This document shows, in pieces, positions 8,346 to 17,615 of a stretch of DNA of 64,000 nucleotides. Position numbers and translations under genes: made by a program. Position 1 is the stretch's first letter. The number at the start of each line of letters is the position of its first letter. The DNA is from an uncultured Rhodopila sp. GTDB taxonomy: Bacteria; Pseudomonadota; Alphaproteobacteria; Acetobacterales; Acetobacteraceae. The stretch is from the NCBI RefSeq assembly GCF_903944925.1, contig NZ_CAJATU010000158.1:62001-126000 (forward strand), in the 5' to 3' direction. Below the pieces are notes generated by a model. It ran no database searches. It saw only the letters and a program-made list of their open reading frames with translations, and was not told the origin of the DNA.

Positions 8346-8582
8346 ATGCGAGTTCGCAATCTGACCCTGATCGCGTTTGGCGCCTTATTCGTGGCCGGTG
8401 CCGCGGCGCCGGCCTTCGCCGATGAGGATTGGCGCCACCACGAGCGCCGCGAATGGCAAAACCACGAGTGGCGCGAACATGCCTGGCGTGAACACGAATG
8501 GCGGGAACACGAGTGGCGCGAGCATCGTCGCTATGATGCACCGCCGCCCGTCACCTACGGCTATCCCGGCTATTATCGCTGA
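8346..8582 (+). CDS. Small secreted His/Trp/Arg/Glu-repeat protein
   Basis: A 78-residue protein of no family I recognise with confidence. Residues 1-26 are a clear Sec signal peptide ending AAAPAFA, with cleavage before DED. The mature part is dominated by near-perfect short repeats of the form EHEWR or EHAWR (about residues 27-62), then ends APPPVTYGYPGYYR. Strong GGAGG lies 5-9 bases before the ATG. Such proteins in proteobacteria are usually described as periplasmic or envelope proteins. The dense His and Glu suggest metal or proton binding, which is inference only. Confidence 0.8.
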   Translation: MRVRNLTLIAFGALFVAGAAAPAFADEDWRHHERREWQNHEWREHAWREHEWREHEWREHRRYDAPPPVTYGYPGYYR

Positions 8583-8667
8583 CCAGGGCGGCCAGCGGGC
8601 GATCGCGCGTTGACAGGAGAAACGACGCTGCGCATCGTCCGCCCGCTTCAGTCAGGAACGGCCGCTT

Positions 8668-9507
8668 ATGTCTCAGCACAGCCTTCAAAAGCCGATCGAG
8701 GATCTCTGGGAACAGCGGGAGACCCTCTCGTCATCGACGAAGGGTGCAGCCCGCGACGCGGTCGAGGCCGCACTGGACGCGCTTGACAGCGGTGAGGTCC
8801 GGGTTGCCGAAAAGACCGGTGCCGACTGGCAGGTGAATCAGTGGCTGAAGAAGGCGGTGCTGCTGTCGTTCCGGCTGTCCGATTCGGTGCCGATGGAAGG
8901 CCCCGGCGGGGCGCCGGTCTGGGACAAGGTGCCGATGAAATTTGCCGGCTGGGGCGAGAACCGCTTCCGCGAGGCCGGTTTCCGCGCCGTCCCCGGCGCC
9001 GTTGTCCGCCGATCGGCGTTCATCGCGCCGGGCGCGGTGCTGATGCCGAGTTTCGTCAATGTCGGAGCCCGGGTCGGCCGCAACACGATGGTGGACACCT
9101 GGAGCACGGTCGGAAGCTGCGCGCAAATCGGCGCCAACTGCCACCTGTCCGGCGGCGTGGGAATCGGCGGCGTGCTGGAGCCGCTGCAGGCCAACCCGGT
9201 AATCATCGAGGATGATTGCTTCGTCGGCGCCCGCTCCGAGGTCGCCGAGGGCGTCATCGTGGAGCGCGGCAGCGTGCTGTCGATGGGCGTGTTCATCGGC
9301 GCGTCTACCAAGATCATCAACCGGGCGACCGGCGAAGTGCATATGGGCCGCGTCCCCGCCTATTCGGTCATTGTCCCAGGCTCCTTGCCGGGCAAACCGC
9401 TGCCGGACGGGTCTCCGGGACCTTCGCTGTATTGCGCCGTGATCGTAAAGACGGTGGATGCGCAGACCCGCTCGAAGACGTCCATCAACGAGTTGCTCCG
9501 CGATTGA
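8668..9507 (+). CDS. dapD: Tetrahydrodipicolinate N-succinyltransferase
   Basis: Lysine/meso-diaminopimelate pathway: transfers succinyl from succinyl-CoA to tetrahydrodipicolinate. The 279 residues have the N-terminal helical domain and a left-handed beta-helix of hexapeptide repeats from about residue 105, including [20 protein letters not shown] and [20 protein letters not shown], ending [20 protein letters not shown], which is diagnostic. It is followed without gap by dapE. A TTGACA lies at 8610-8615 but no good -10 follows. Confidence 0.97.
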   Translation: MSQHSLQKPIEDLWEQRETLSSSTKGAARDAVEAALDALDSGEVRVAEKTGADWQVNQWLKKAVLLSFRLSDSVPMEGPGGAPVWDKVPMKFAGWGENRFREAGFRAVPGAVVRRSAFIAPGAVLMPSFVNVGARVGRNTMVDTWSTVGSCAQIGANCHLSGGVGIGGVLEPLQANPVIIEDDCFVGARSEVAEGVIVERGSVLSMGVFIGASTKIINRATGEVHMGRVPAYSVIVPGSLPGKPLPDGSPGPSLYCAVIVKTVDAQTRSKTSINELLRD

Positions 9508-10622
9508 CAGACCTGACCGACCCGCTGCCGCTGGCGCAGGCGCTGATCCGCTGCGCCTCGGTGACGCCGGCCGATGGCGGCGCGCAGGACGCGCTTGCGG
9601 CGATGCTGACGCGGCTCGGCTTTACCATTCACCGGCTGCGCTTCGGCGAGATCGATAACCTGTTTGCGCGCCTGGGTACGGACGGGCCGCATATCTGCTT
9701 CGCCGGCCATACCGACGTCGTGCCTGTGGGCGCGTCCAACTGGCGCGCCGATCCGTTCAGCGGCGAGGTCCGGGACGGCGTGCTGTATGGCCGCGGCGCC
9801 TGCGACATGAAGGGGGCGATCGCCGCCTTCGTTGCCGCGGTAGCGCAGTATGGGCCGCCGAAAGGCTCGATCAGCTTCCTGATCACCGGGGATGAGGAAG
9901 GTGCCGCCATCGATGGCACCGTCAAGGTGCTGGAATGGATGCGCGCCAACAGCCAGATCCCCGATTTCTGCCTCGTGGGCGAACCCACATGCCCCGTCCG
10001 CCTCGGCGATATGGTCAAGATCGGCCGCCGTGGCAGCGTCAACATGACGATCGAGGTGCATGGCACGCAAGGCCACGTCGCCTATCCGCACCGGGCCGAC
10101 AATCCGGTTCACCGGCTGATCAATGCTCTTGGTGCGCTGACATCGGCGCCGGTGGATGCGGGCACCGACTGGTTCGAGCCGTCCACGCTGCAAGTGACCA
10201 GCATCGACGTCCGCAACATGGCTACCAACCTCATCCCCGCCTCGGCCCGTGCGGCCCTGAATATCCGCTTCAACGACGCCCACAGTGGCGCCTCGCTGAT
10301 TGCATGGGTGCGGGCGACCCTGTCGCGCTATGCGGAGCGGTTCGATCTGGAGGCGTCTATCAGCGGCGAATCATTCGTGACCAAGCCCGGCCCCCTGGTC
10401 GATAAGCTGCGCCAGGCGATCGGGCGCGCCACCGGGATCGACCCAAGGCTGGACACCGGAGGCGGCACCTCCGATGCGCGGTTTATCGCCAACTACTGCC
10501 CGGTCGCCGAGTTCGGCCTTGTCGGCGCGACGATGCACAAGGCTGACGAATGTGTTCCTGTTTCTGAACTGCGCGACCTGGCGCGGATCTATCGCGACAT
10601 CATCGCAGCGTTCCTGCCATGA
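9504..10622 (+). CDS. dapE: Succinyl-diaminopimelate desuccinylase
   Basis: Hydrolyses N-succinyl-LL-diaminopimelate, downstream of DapD. The 372-residue M20-family zinc hydrolase shows [13 protein letters not shown] (zinc His, catalytic Asp), [31 protein letters not shown] (catalytic Glu pair), LVGEPT, and [10 protein letters not shown] with a final TMHKADECV. It starts at a TTG at 9504 overlapping the dapD stop (TTGA), which gives [22 protein letters not shown], the standard N-terminus; no ATG fits. The TTG start and overlap point to translational coupling with dapD. Confidence 0.95.
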   Translation: MTDLTDPLPLAQALIRCASVTPADGGAQDALAAMLTRLGFTIHRLRFGEIDNLFARLGTDGPHICFAGHTDVVPVGASNWRADPFSGEVRDGVLYGRGACDMKGAIAAFVAAVAQYGPPKGSISFLITGDEEGAAIDGTVKVLEWMRANSQIPDFCLVGEPTCPVRLGDMVKIGRRGSVNMTIEVHGTQGHVAYPHRADNPVHRLINALGALTSAPVDAGTDWFEPSTLQVTSIDVRNMATNLIPASARAALNIRFNDAHSGASLIAWVRATLSRYAERFDLEASISGESFVTKPGPLVDKLRQAIGRATGIDPRLDTGGGTSDARFIANYCPVAEFGLVGATMHKADECVPVSELRDLARIYRDIIAAFLP

Positions 10623-11185
10623 GCCAGCATGCCGCACCGCGCAACAGCGTGCTCGTCGGCATTTGGCGGATTGCCCGCGGGCGCGCCGACGGTGTTGGTT
10701 GCTTCGGCGCCACCCCACGGGCGTTCCTGTTTAGCCTTGCCCCGTTGCTGGCGTTCCCGACAGTCGGCGCTGTCCTGGCGGTGTTTTCCGACGGACCGCG
10801 GCGCGCGCTGACCGGCCTCGGGATGACTTTGTGCGCATTGCTGTTGCCCCCTGTTCTGTCCTTCGAGCTCGCGCGCTTCTGGAATCGGCCGGACGCCTGG
10901 TTGCGCTTCGCCACCGCCTTCAATTGGTGCCAGTGGATCCTGTTGGCCTTGGCCTGCCTGGGTATGGTGGCGATGAGCCTCGCCATCGACGCCGGTGTGG
11001 ACGAGTCCTCGGCCAATCAGGCAATGCTCATTGGCCTCGGGTGCTACGGGATCTGGATGCAGTGGTTTCTGGCCAGCAAGGCGCTGTCGCTGCCGGCTGC
11101 GCGCGCCATGCTGTTCGTCATTCTGGTGAATGTGGGCACGTTTCTGGTGGTCGCTGTCCCGATGGCCTTGGCACCCGGGTCATGA
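10619..11185 (+). CDS. Membrane protein of unknown function, first of a pair
   Basis: The 188-residue product has about four or five predicted transmembrane segments: [75 protein letters not shown] and [23 protein letters not shown] know no family for it. The N-terminus carries [12 protein letters not shown] and the middle ATAFNWCQW, both echoed in the next gene, so the two are paralogues. The ATG overlaps the dapE stop (ATGA) and its own stop overlaps the next ATG, so it is cotranscribed with dapDE. Confidence 0.8.
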   Translation: MSQHAAPRNSVLVGIWRIARGRADGVGCFGATPRAFLFSLAPLLAFPTVGAVLAVFSDGPRRALTGLGMTLCALLLPPVLSFELARFWNRPDAWLRFATAFNWCQWILLALACLGMVAMSLAIDAGVDESSANQAMLIGLGCYGIWMQWFLASKALSLPAARAMLFVILVNVGTFLVVAVPMALAPGS

Positions 11186-11751
11186 ACGCCTCGGTTGCCA
11201 GCATGGCATCGGGACTTTCCGCCGCGCTGCGGCTGGCGCGCGGCCGTGCCGACGGCGTCGTGATGATCCCCGGAGATCGCGCCACCATCGCCCGGAGCTT
11301 CTGGGCGATCGCATTCTGCCTGCCCTCGCTCATGTGCCGCCTGATGATGTCCTGGGTGGACACAGGCATCCCGTCCGATGCCCTACATCAGGCCGGACGG
11401 GAGGTGATCGTCTTTGTTCTCGGATGGCTGGTTTTCGTCGAAGCGACCTACCATTTGGCGCCGGTGCTGGGCCGGGCGCCGCGCTGGGGACGATTCATCG
11501 CGCTGTGGAACTGGTGCAATGTGATCGAGGGCATGCTGGTTGTCATTGGCGGGCTTCCCGGTCTGTTCGGGGCGCCCGAGGTGATTGGCGAGGCCTGCGA
11601 ACTGATCGCCATCGGCTGGGCGCTGTGGCTGGAATGGTATGCGACGCGGCTGGCCCTCGGGGTCGGACCGCTCATCGCGACCTCCCTGGTGCTGCTCGAT
11701 GTGTTCATCGGCATAGTGCTGCCATCGATCGCGGTGGCGCTCAGTCCGTGA
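11182..11751 (+). CDS. Membrane protein of unknown function, second of a pair
   Basis: The 189-residue product is a divergent paralogue of the preceding protein: [18 protein letters not shown] near the N-terminus and IALWNWCNVIEG in the middle align with ARGRADGV and ATAFNWCQW there. Membrane segments include the stretches around residues 30-50, 75-95, 110-135 and 165-187. No recognised domain. Coupled by ATGA to the previous gene; its last 11 bases overlap the convergent truA. The position in a dap operon does not prove a role in diaminopimelate or cell wall synthesis. Confidence 0.8.
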   Translation: MNASVASMASGLSAALRLARGRADGVVMIPGDRATIARSFWAIAFCLPSLMCRLMMSWVDTGIPSDALHQAGREVIVFVLGWLVFVEATYHLAPVLGRAPRWGRFIALWNWCNVIEGMLVVIGGLPGLFGAPEVIGEACELIAIGWALWLEWYATRLALGVGPLIATSLVLLDVFIGIVLPSIAVALSP

Positions 11752-12502
11752 ACGGGTTGTCGGGGTAGCCGACACTCATGAGCGTCAGGCCCTCGGGCGG
11801 TGCGGTTGGGCCGGCAGCCCCGCGATCCCTGGCTGTCAGAGCCGCGGCAACGCGTTCCACGCTCCAACTTGCTTCGCCGACAAGCTTGAGCGTGCCGGCG
11901 AAGTTCCGCACCTGATGATGCAGAAAGCTGCGCGCCTCCGTCTCGATTTCGATGATCTCGCCGTGGCGCCTCACGTCCAGCCGATCGAGCGTGCGGATCG
12001 GCGATTTGGCCTGGCAGGAGGCTGCCCGGAACGAGGTGAAGTCATGGCGTCCGACCAGAAGCTTTGCGGCGGCATGCATGGCTTCGGCGTCGAGGGGGAC
12101 CGGGACGTGCCAGACCCGTCCGGCCAGCAGTGCAGGGCGGCTGCGACGGTTGAGGATGCGGAAACGGTAGGTGCGGCGGATTGCGGAGAATCGCGCGTTC
12201 CAGTCGGGCGGGACTTCCACTGCTTTCAGCACGACTGCCGGATGCGGCTTCATGTGGTAGTTCAGTGCATCCCGGACGGATTTGGCGCGGTGGCCCTCGG
12301 GCAGGTCGATATGCGCCACCTGCCCCTCGGCATGGACCCCGGCATCGGTCCGGCCGGCAACGATGCTGGCGACGGGCGCGCCTTGGTTCAGGTGGGAAGC
12401 GGCCTGTTCCAGGACCGTTTGAACAGACAGACCGTTGGTTTGCCGTTGCCAGCCGACGAACGTCGCGCCGTCATACTCGAGCAACAGCGCCCATCGTGTC
12501 AC
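11741..12502 (-). CDS. truA: tRNA pseudouridine(38-40) synthase
   Basis: Makes pseudouridine at positions 38-40 of tRNA anticodon stems. The 253 residues start [40 protein letters not shown] contains the catalytic Asp (about residue 53), and [32 protein letters not shown] and [13 protein letters not shown] are all diagnostic. It follows fmt with a 4-base overlap in a def-fmt-truA operon, which is the usual order in this class. Confidence 0.97.
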   Translation of the reverse strand: MTRWALLLEYDGATFVGWQRQTNGLSVQTVLEQAASHLNQGAPVASIVAGRTDAGVHAEGQVAHIDLPEGHRAKSVRDALNYHMKPHPAVVLKAVEVPPDWNARFSAIRRTYRFRILNRRSRPALLAGRVWHVPVPLDAEAMHAAAKLLVGRHDFTSFRAASCQAKSPIRTLDRLDVRRHGEIIEIETEARSFLHHQVRNFAGTLKLVGEASWSVERVAAALTARDRGAAGPTAPPEGLTLMSVGYPDNPFTD

Positions 12503-13407
12503 TGGCCAAGCACGCTTCCGGCCAATACGGGGTGGCCACGCAAGAACACATCGGCATCAAGCGCTGCTCGGCCGGCAAGCTGAACGCGGGTGAGGCTGAT
12601 GGCCCCACTGCCGCACGCGACCGTGAGTCTGGCGTCGAGCACGCTGCCCGGGGGGCCACTGCCTTCTGCGGGCTTCACTGCCAGAACCTTCAGCAGGCTG
12701 CCGCCCAGCAGCGTAAACGTGCCCGGCCAAGGATCGAACGCGCGCACCTGCCGGTCGATGCCTTCGGCTGAGGCGTTCCAGTCGATCCGGCCGTCGTCGC
12801 GCGTCAGCTTCGGCGCGTAGGTCGCACCGTTCTCCGGCTGCGGGATGGGAGCGGGTGATGAGGCCAGCGCCTTCACGATCAGCGTCGCACCGATATCGGC
12901 AAGCAGATCGTGCAAATGCGCCGTCGTGGTTTCTGTGGTGATCGGGACGCTCTGCCGCAGCAGCATCGGGCCGGTGTCCAGGCCGGCGTCCATCTGCATG
13001 ATGGTGATGCCGGTTTCCGCGTCGCCGGCCAGCACAGCGGCGTGGATTGGCGCCGCGCCCCGCCAACGCGGCAACAGGCTGCCATGGATGTTCAGGCAGC
13101 CGCGGCGCGGCGCGTCCAACATGGCCTGAGGTAGGATCAGGCCGTAGGCCGCGACCACAGCCACATCCAGATTCAGCGCTGCAAACGCAGCCTGAGCCTC
13201 CGGATCTGTTCGCAGGCGGCTCGGCGTGCGGACCGCTAGGCCCAACTCATCCGCTACGACATGGACCGCGCACCGACGTATAGCCTGGCCGCGCCCCGCA
13301 GGACGGGCAGGCTGGCAATACACCGCCGCGATCGAATGCCCCGCGCCATGGACCGCCCGCAACGCCGGAACGGCAAAGTCCGGGCTGCCCATGAACGCCA
13401 GTCGCAT
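12499..13407 (-). CDS. fmt: Methionyl-tRNA formyltransferase
   Basis: Formylates initiator Met-tRNA using 10-formyltetrahydrofolate. The 302 residues show [16 protein letters not shown], the formyl-transfer core [22 protein letters not shown] with catalytic Asn and His, the following Asp in [13 protein letters not shown], and a C-terminal OB-like tRNA-binding domain (about 205-302). It lies between def and truA on the minus strand; the gap to def is only 5 bases. Confidence 0.97.
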   Translation of the reverse strand: MRLAFMGSPDFAVPALRAVHGAGHSIAAVYCQPARPAGRGQAIRRCAVHVVADELGLAVRTPSRLRTDPEAQAAFAALNLDVAVVAAYGLILPQAMLDAPRRGCLNIHGSLLPRWRGAAPIHAAVLAGDAETGITIMQMDAGLDTGPMLLRQSVPITTETTTAHLHDLLADIGATLIVKALASSPAPIPQPENGATYAPKLTRDDGRIDWNASAEGIDRQVRAFDPWPGTFTLLGGSLLKVLAVKPAEGSGPPGSVLDARLTVACGSGAISLTRVQLAGRAALDADVFLRGHPVLAGSVLGQ

Positions 13408-13412
13408 CGCGG

Positions 13413-13955
13413 CTACCGCTTCTTTTCCCGTTGTTCCTTGGCGAGGCGTCGCATAATCATGTTGCGCTTCAATATGGACAGGTGGTCAACGAACAGGATG
13501 CCGTCCAGATGGTCGATTTCGTGTTGCAGGCAGGCCGACATCAGGCCCTCACCCTCGATCTCCTTCCTGGCGCCGAATTCGTCCAGATAGCGGACCTTGA
13601 CCTTCGCCGGCCGGGTGACATCGGCATACATGTTCGGCAGCGACAGGCAGCCCTCTTCCCGGGTCGCCAGTTCTTCGGTTGCGGCGACAATCTCGGGGTT
13701 GATCAACGTCAGCGGCTCGAACTTATCGTTCGGCTTCAGGTCGATGATGATCAGCCGCAGGCTCTCGGCGACCTGCGGCGCGGCCAGTCCGATACCGGGT
13801 GCGGCATACATCGCGGCGAACATCCGCGGGATCAGGTCGCGCACAACGTCCGCGTCCTTATCCTGCACCGGACGGGCGCGCGCTTTCAGAACCTGGTTCG
13901 GGGCGATCACAATCGATATCGGCTTGATCGCTGCGGGGGATATGGTGGTGCTCAT
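13413..13955 (-). CDS. def: Peptide deformylase
   Basis: Metalloenzyme that removes the formyl group from nascent N-terminal methionine, the partner reaction of Fmt. The 180 residues have all three motifs: GIGLAAPQ (motif 1), EGCLSLP (motif 2, metal Cys) and [17 protein letters not shown] (motif 3, two metal His and the catalytic Glu). I start at the ATG at 13955 ([20 protein letters not shown]); an upstream ATG at 14003 adds 16 residues foreign to the family. First gene of def-fmt-truA. Confidence 0.96.
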   Translation of the reverse strand: MSTTISPAAIKPISIVIAPNQVLKARARPVQDKDADVVRDLIPRMFAAMYAAPGIGLAAPQVAESLRLIIIDLKPNDKFEPLTLINPEIVAATEELATREEGCLSLPNMYADVTRPAKVKVRYLDEFGARKEIEGEGLMSACLQHEIDHLDGILFVDHLSILKRNMIMRRLAKEQREKKR

Positions 13956-14122
13956 TGTCTCGCTGATGTGGCGGCAGGGACGCGGCCGATCAACGCCGGC
14001 CAATAGGACGTCCTAACGATTATAAGGGGCCTCTTGCAAGTATGCCCGCGACTGCCAAGATGTTGCGTAGCCGGGATGCCATAGCGGGTCCCGGTGTTCG
14101 CTTCGCTCGCAGGAGGGGGCCT

Positions 14123-14602
14123 TTGACCACTCGTATGTTCACGTCGCCACTATTTCTGGGCTTCGACCACCTTGAGCAGATGCTTGAGCGTGCGGCGAAG
14201 ACCTCGTCCGACGGCTATCCGCCGTACAATATCGAGCAGATCAGCCAGACCGGGCTGCGGATCACCCTTGCGGTCGCCGGTTTCACCATGGACGATTTGC
14301 AAATCACCCAGGAGGACAACCAGTTGGTTATCCGCGGGCGGCAGACCGACGACAGCCAGGGCAGGATTTTCCTGCACCGGGGCATCGCGGCGCGTCAGTT
14401 CCAGCGGTCATTTGTGTTGGCCGAGGGGATCGAGGTCCGCGGGGCTTGGCTCGACAACGGCTTGCTCCATATAGATTTGGCAAAGCCGCAGCCTGAAGTC
14501 CGGGTGAAGACCATCCCCATTACACGCAATACGGCGGCGACGGCGCTGCGGCCAAATGGGGTCGACTCTGGAACAGTTGTTGAGAGTAAGGCTGAACGGT
14601 GA
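14123..14602 (+). CDS. Hsp20/alpha-crystallin small heat-shock protein
   Basis: ATP-independent holdase chaperone of the IbpA type. The alpha-crystallin domain spans about residues 30-125 with YPPYNIEQISQTGLRITLAVAGF, DDLQITQEDNQLVIRGRQ and the C-terminal LLHIDLAKPQPEVRVKTIPI, where IPI is the I-x-I tail motif. A TTG at 14123 has AGGAGG 7-12 bases upstream and gives MTTRMFTSPLFLGFDHLEQM; an ATG at 14135 (MFTSPLFLGF) is the alternative. The gene is followed by a DUF1150 gene, a pairing common in alphaproteobacteria. Confidence 0.92.
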   Translation: MTTRMFTSPLFLGFDHLEQMLERAAKTSSDGYPPYNIEQISQTGLRITLAVAGFTMDDLQITQEDNQLVIRGRQTDDSQGRIFLHRGIAARQFQRSFVLAEGIEVRGAWLDNGLLHIDLAKPQPEVRVKTIPITRNTAATALRPNGVDSGTVVESKAER

Positions 14603-14655
14603 TTGACTGAGGATTGCACGGGGGCCGCCGGGCGGACCCGTTGAACAAGGGAAGT

Positions 14656-14679
14656 CGGCGGGCCTTTCGAAGGCCGCCG
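14656..14679 (+). other. GC-rich hairpin between hsp20 and DUF1150 genes
   Basis: The stem CGGCGGCCTT pairs across a 3-base loop with AAGGCCGCCG, with one bulged G in the left arm. There is no T-tract after it, so it is not a classical intrinsic terminator. It could be an mRNA processing or stabilising structure, since it sits just before the ribosome-binding site of the DUF1150 gene. Confidence 0.4.
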
Positions 14680-14700
14680 CTTATCAGGAGTACAGGATCG

Positions 14701-14967
14701 ATGGATATCAATTCAGGCGACCGCGGCAACACTACCCTGGCACCCGCCACGGAGCCGGTGGCGTTCGATGTTCGCCACCTGTCTGAAGAACAATTGGCCG
14801 CGCTCGGCGTCTCGCATATCGCCTACGTCAAGCCGGTGATCGTCAACGGGGTGGCCGGTTTCGCAATCCATGCCGCCGATGGCACACCGATGGCCGTTGC
14901 AGGAGATCGCGCGGTCGCTGTCGCTGCGATCGTCCAGCATGAAATGCACCCGCTCTCGGTTCACTGA
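14701..14967 (+). CDS. DUF1150 family protein
   Basis: An 88-residue protein matching the DUF1150 family known from alphaproteobacteria, commonly found next to small heat-shock genes; its function is unknown. Visible family features are LSEEQLAALGVSHIAYVKPV and IHAADGTPMAVAGDRAVA, followed by a short C-terminus. The ATG is preceded by AGGAG. It is convergent with the P450 gene, whose stop lies 5 bases away. Cotranscription with hsp20 is plausible given the 98-base gap, which holds a hairpin. Confidence 0.88.
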   Translation: MDINSGDRGNTTLAPATEPVAFDVRHLSEEQLAALGVSHIAYVKPVIVNGVAGFAIHAADGTPMAVAGDRAVAVAAIVQHEMHPLSVH

Positions 14968-14972
14968 TCGCG

Positions 14973-16355
14973 TTACACGGTCGTCAAGGTGACTCGCAAC
15001 CCGTCCTTGGGCTGAGGAATCGGCCACATCTTCCAGGCGGGCGTATATCCGGGGGCGAGACTGACGGTTGCATTCAGCAGAAGATGCCGGGCGAAGCACT
15101 TCGCCTGCATGTGGGCGAAGTTCAGACCAAGGCACATATGGGCGCCGCCACCGAATGGAACGAATGCGAACCGGTGGCGGTTCGCCTGCGCGGAATCGGT
15201 GAACCGCTCCGGATCGAACCGCTCCGGTTCGGCCCAGATCTCCGGCATATGATGCGTAAATAGCGGATTGACCGCGACGGATGCGCCCGCCGGGACGTGA
15301 AAACCGGAAAACACGAAGTCCCTTATCGCCCGGCGTGGTACCGCAGGAGCCGGCGGGATAATCCGCAGCGTCTCCTTGAAGGCCATCTCGGTCAGCTTCA
15401 ATGCGTCCAATCGGTCGAACGGCAAAGCCTCGCCGGGAAGCAGGCCAAGCCCCGAAACCTCGTCCCGAAGCCGCGCCTGCCAGCCCGGATTGGCGGCGAG
15501 CAGCCAGACGAACGCGGTCAGTGAGGAGGTCAGCGTGTCGTGCGCGGCCATCATGAAAAAGCTCATATGATCCACCACGGCCTGCACCGAGAGCAACGCG
15601 CCGTCCTCCATCCTCGCCCGGCAAAGCTCGGAGAACAGATCGTCGCCACCGCGTTCTCGGCGGAGCGGCACCTGGCGGGTAAACCACTCGACGATGCGCG
15701 CGCGTCCCCGGACGCCGCGCCGCATCTGCGTCCCCGGCAACGGCTTGCGGATGGGAGCGACCGTCGCTGCCACCATGTCCACGAAGGCGCCTGTGATGCG
15801 GTCCGTATCAGGGCCGATGCCGGTGCCGAGAAAAGAGGTTGCGGCGAGATCGAGGGTGAGTTGCTTCATCGCCGGATAGACCAGCATCGGCCCGGGCGTC
15901 GCCGTCCATTGCGCTATTCGCGCCGCGATCCCCGCATCGAGTGCCTTCAGATACGCCCTCATTGGCCCGGCCTTGAATGCAGCGGACAGGGCGCGGCGGT
16001 TCAGCCTGTGCTCATCGAAGTCCATCATCATCAGGCCGCGCGGGAAGACACGGTCCATGAACCGCCCCCAGCCAAACTGCGAGGAGAACAGGCGCTGCTG
16101 ATCGAACAGCACGAACTCGTTCGCGTCCGGTCCGAGCAGGTTCACCCCGGTCTCACCCAGGATATTGGCGCGCACCACCAGCCCGTGCCGTGCCGCCCGC
16201 TCCTCGAAAAACCGCTTGGGATCATCTATCGCTTCCAGCGTGCTGCCGATGAGCGGCCATCCGTCATCGCCGGGGATGTGCGCGAGCGCACGGCCGGGCG
16301 GAGGTGCGGTGACGGGCGCCAGGGTATCTCGCGCTTCCAAAGCCAACGTCGCCAC
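14973..16355 (-). CDS. Cytochrome P450
   Basis: Haem-thiolate monooxygenase of 460 residues. FVPFGGGAHMCLGLNFA holds the haem-ligand Cys at about residue 408; FKETLRIIPPAPAVPRRA holds the ExxR pair; MMAAHDTLTSSL is the I-helix oxygen-activation motif, with His before the usual Asp-Thr. The start MATLALEARDTL has a GGAGG just upstream. The overall look (FHVPAGASVAVNPLFTHHMP, DPERF) recalls the CYP120/CYP26-like group that acts on isoprenoid or retinoid-like substrates, but the substrate is a guess. No redox partner is encoded nearby. Confidence 0.92.
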   Translation of the reverse strand: MATLALEARDTLAPVTAPPPGRALAHIPGDDGWPLIGSTLEAIDDPKRFFEERAARHGLVVRANILGETGVNLLGPDANEFVLFDQQRLFSSQFGWGRFMDRVFPRGLMMMDFDEHRLNRRALSAAFKAGPMRAYLKALDAGIAARIAQWTATPGPMLVYPAMKQLTLDLAATSFLGTGIGPDTDRITGAFVDMVAATVAPIRKPLPGTQMRRGVRGRARIVEWFTRQVPLRRERGGDDLFSELCRARMEDGALLSVQAVVDHMSFFMMAAHDTLTSSLTAFVWLLAANPGWQARLRDEVSGLGLLPGEALPFDRLDALKLTEMAFKETLRIIPPAPAVPRRAIRDFVFSGFHVPAGASVAVNPLFTHHMPEIWAEPERFDPERFTDSAQANRHRFAFVPFGGGAHMCLGLNFAHMQAKCFARHLLLNATVSLAPGYTPAWKMWPIPQPKDGLRVTLTTV

Positions 16356-16460
16356 GGTTTCCTCCGGTTTTATGCTGATAAAGTACGATATCGTTATTGC
16401 CGGCGGCTCGGAAAGTGGCAGTTGCGCGGATTTCTTGAATTGGCCGCGATGTCAGCCGTC

Positions 16461-17198
16461 TCAGCCGGTGACAAAGCTCTGCACCAGGCTTCCCGCGACG
16501 AGGCGCCAGCCATCCACCAGCACGAAGAAGATCAGCTTGAATGGCAGCGACACGGCACTCGGCGGCAGCATCATCATGCCAAGGCTCATGAGCACGCTGG
16601 CGACCACGATGTCGATGATCAGGAAGGGGAGGAACAGCAGGAAGCCCATCTCGAAGGCGCGGCGGAGTTCGCCGACGAGGAAAGCGGGCACCAGGGCGCG
16701 CCACGACGCCGCTGCGGGTTCGGCTGAGGGGGGCAGATGACCGAGGCTCTGGAAAAACGTCAGGTCCTCGTCACGGACATTGTCCGCCATGAACTGGTGG
16801 AATGGCTCGGTCGCGAGCCGCAGGCCCTCCATTTCGGAGACATGACCCTCGGTCATCGGCTGGATGCCCGCAGTCCATGCCTGATCCAGCACCGGCTGCA
16901 TGACGAAGAACGACAGGAACAGGGCAAGCCCGATCAGCACAACGTTCGGCGGCGTACCTTGCGTGCTGAGGGCGCTGCGAAGCAACGACAGGACGATGAT
17001 GATGCGGGTGAACGCGGTCATCATGACCAGCAGGCTGGGCGCGAGCGACAGGACGGTGATCAGCGCGGTGAGCTGCACGATGCGCGCGGTCGCCCCGGCC
17101 TGACCGGCGGCGCCGAGATCGATGTTGACCGACTGCGCCCTGGCAAGCTCCGGGGCGAAGAGGACCACGGCGGCTAGCAGAAAGTGCCACGGCTTCAT
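16461..17198 (-). CDS. fliP: Flagellar export gate protein FliP
   Basis: Core pore protein of the flagellar type III export gate. The 245 residues begin with a cleavable signal peptide (MKPWHFLLAAVVLFAPELARAQS), then membrane segments and the conserved SLLVMMTAFTRIIIVLSLLRSALSTQGTPPN and FLLFLPFLIIDIVVASVLMSLGMMMLPP (described here by position: about residues 55-85 and 185-213). The start at 17198 overlaps the fliO stop. Minus strand, divergent from the flgB group, which holds the partner gate genes fliQ, fliR and flhB. Confidence 0.96.
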   Translation of the reverse strand: MKPWHFLLAAVVLFAPELARAQSVNIDLGAAGQAGATARIVQLTALITVLSLAPSLLVMMTAFTRIIIVLSLLRSALSTQGTPPNVVLIGLALFLSFFVMQPVLDQAWTAGIQPMTEGHVSEMEGLRLATEPFHQFMADNVRDEDLTFFQSLGHLPPSAEPAAASWRALVPAFLVGELRRAFEMGFLLFLPFLIIDIVVASVLMSLGMMMLPPSAVSLPFKLIFFVLVDGWRLVAGSLVQSFVTG

Positions 17199-17449
17199 GC
17201 GTCCGGCACCCATCCAACCACCAGATCCTGCCCCCCGCCCGTCAGCAGGATCACCTGCCGATCGGCACACTGCACGAGGTGGAGGCGACGGCGGGGATCG
17301 AGGGCGATGGTTTCGCGCACGACCAGGGTACGTCCGGTCCGGGAAGCCCGCCGCCAGCCGCTGGCCTGAAGAACCCGAACCGAAAGGCCGATTAAACCCA
17401 GGACGCCGATCAGGGCCACGCCTGCCATGTATACGGTCTGCCCCGTCAT
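17195..17449 (-). CDS. fliO: Flagellar protein FliO
   Basis: Small membrane protein that helps assemble the FliP ring. The 84 residues have one N-terminal membrane segment (YMAGVALIGVLGLIGLSVRVL) and a short cytoplasmic domain with VVRETIALDPRRRLHLVQCADRQVILLTGG, the FliO pattern (here about residues 43-73). It overlaps fliP by 4 bases (ATGA). FliO is shorter than in enterics but typical for alphaproteobacteria. A short upstream frame ends within its start codon. Confidence 0.88.
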   Translation of the reverse strand: MTGQTVYMAGVALIGVLGLIGLSVRVLQASGWRRASRTGRTLVVRETIALDPRRRLHLVQCADRQVILLTGGGQDLVVGWVPDA

Positions 17450-17610
17450 CGGTTTGTCCGTTCAACGGTGGCCTCGACCGTCATGGACGTCGAATGACCA
17501 CCTTCCACGCCTGTACTGGCGTGAGCCAAGGCGTGGCTGCCGGCCTTCGTCCGGGTGGTGGTAAGCAGCATAAGCAGCAAGCTGTCCATTTTGGAACGCA
17601 TGCCGCTCAT
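17446..17610 (-). CDS. Possible small gene coupled to fliO
   Basis: An open frame of 54 codons from an ATG at 17610 ends in a TGA that overlaps the fliO ATG, the same ATGA arrangement as fliO-fliP. The predicted peptide starts MSGMRSKMDSLLLMLLTTTR and ends TVEATVERTNR; I recognise no domain. There is no clear ribosome-binding site before the first ATG, and internal ATGs at 17601 and 17589 are possible. It could be a real leader or coupling peptide, or a chance frame. Confidence 0.3.
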   Translation of the reverse strand: MSGMRSKMDSLLLMLLTTTRTKAGSHALAHASTGVEGGHSTSMTVEATVERTNR

Positions 17611-17615
17611 GGTGC

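Noticed and set aside
14042-14122. N-terminal extension of Hsp20 from the ATG at 14042
   Set aside because: The ribosome-binding site AGGAGG supports the TTG at 14123, and the extra 27 residues do not resemble the family.
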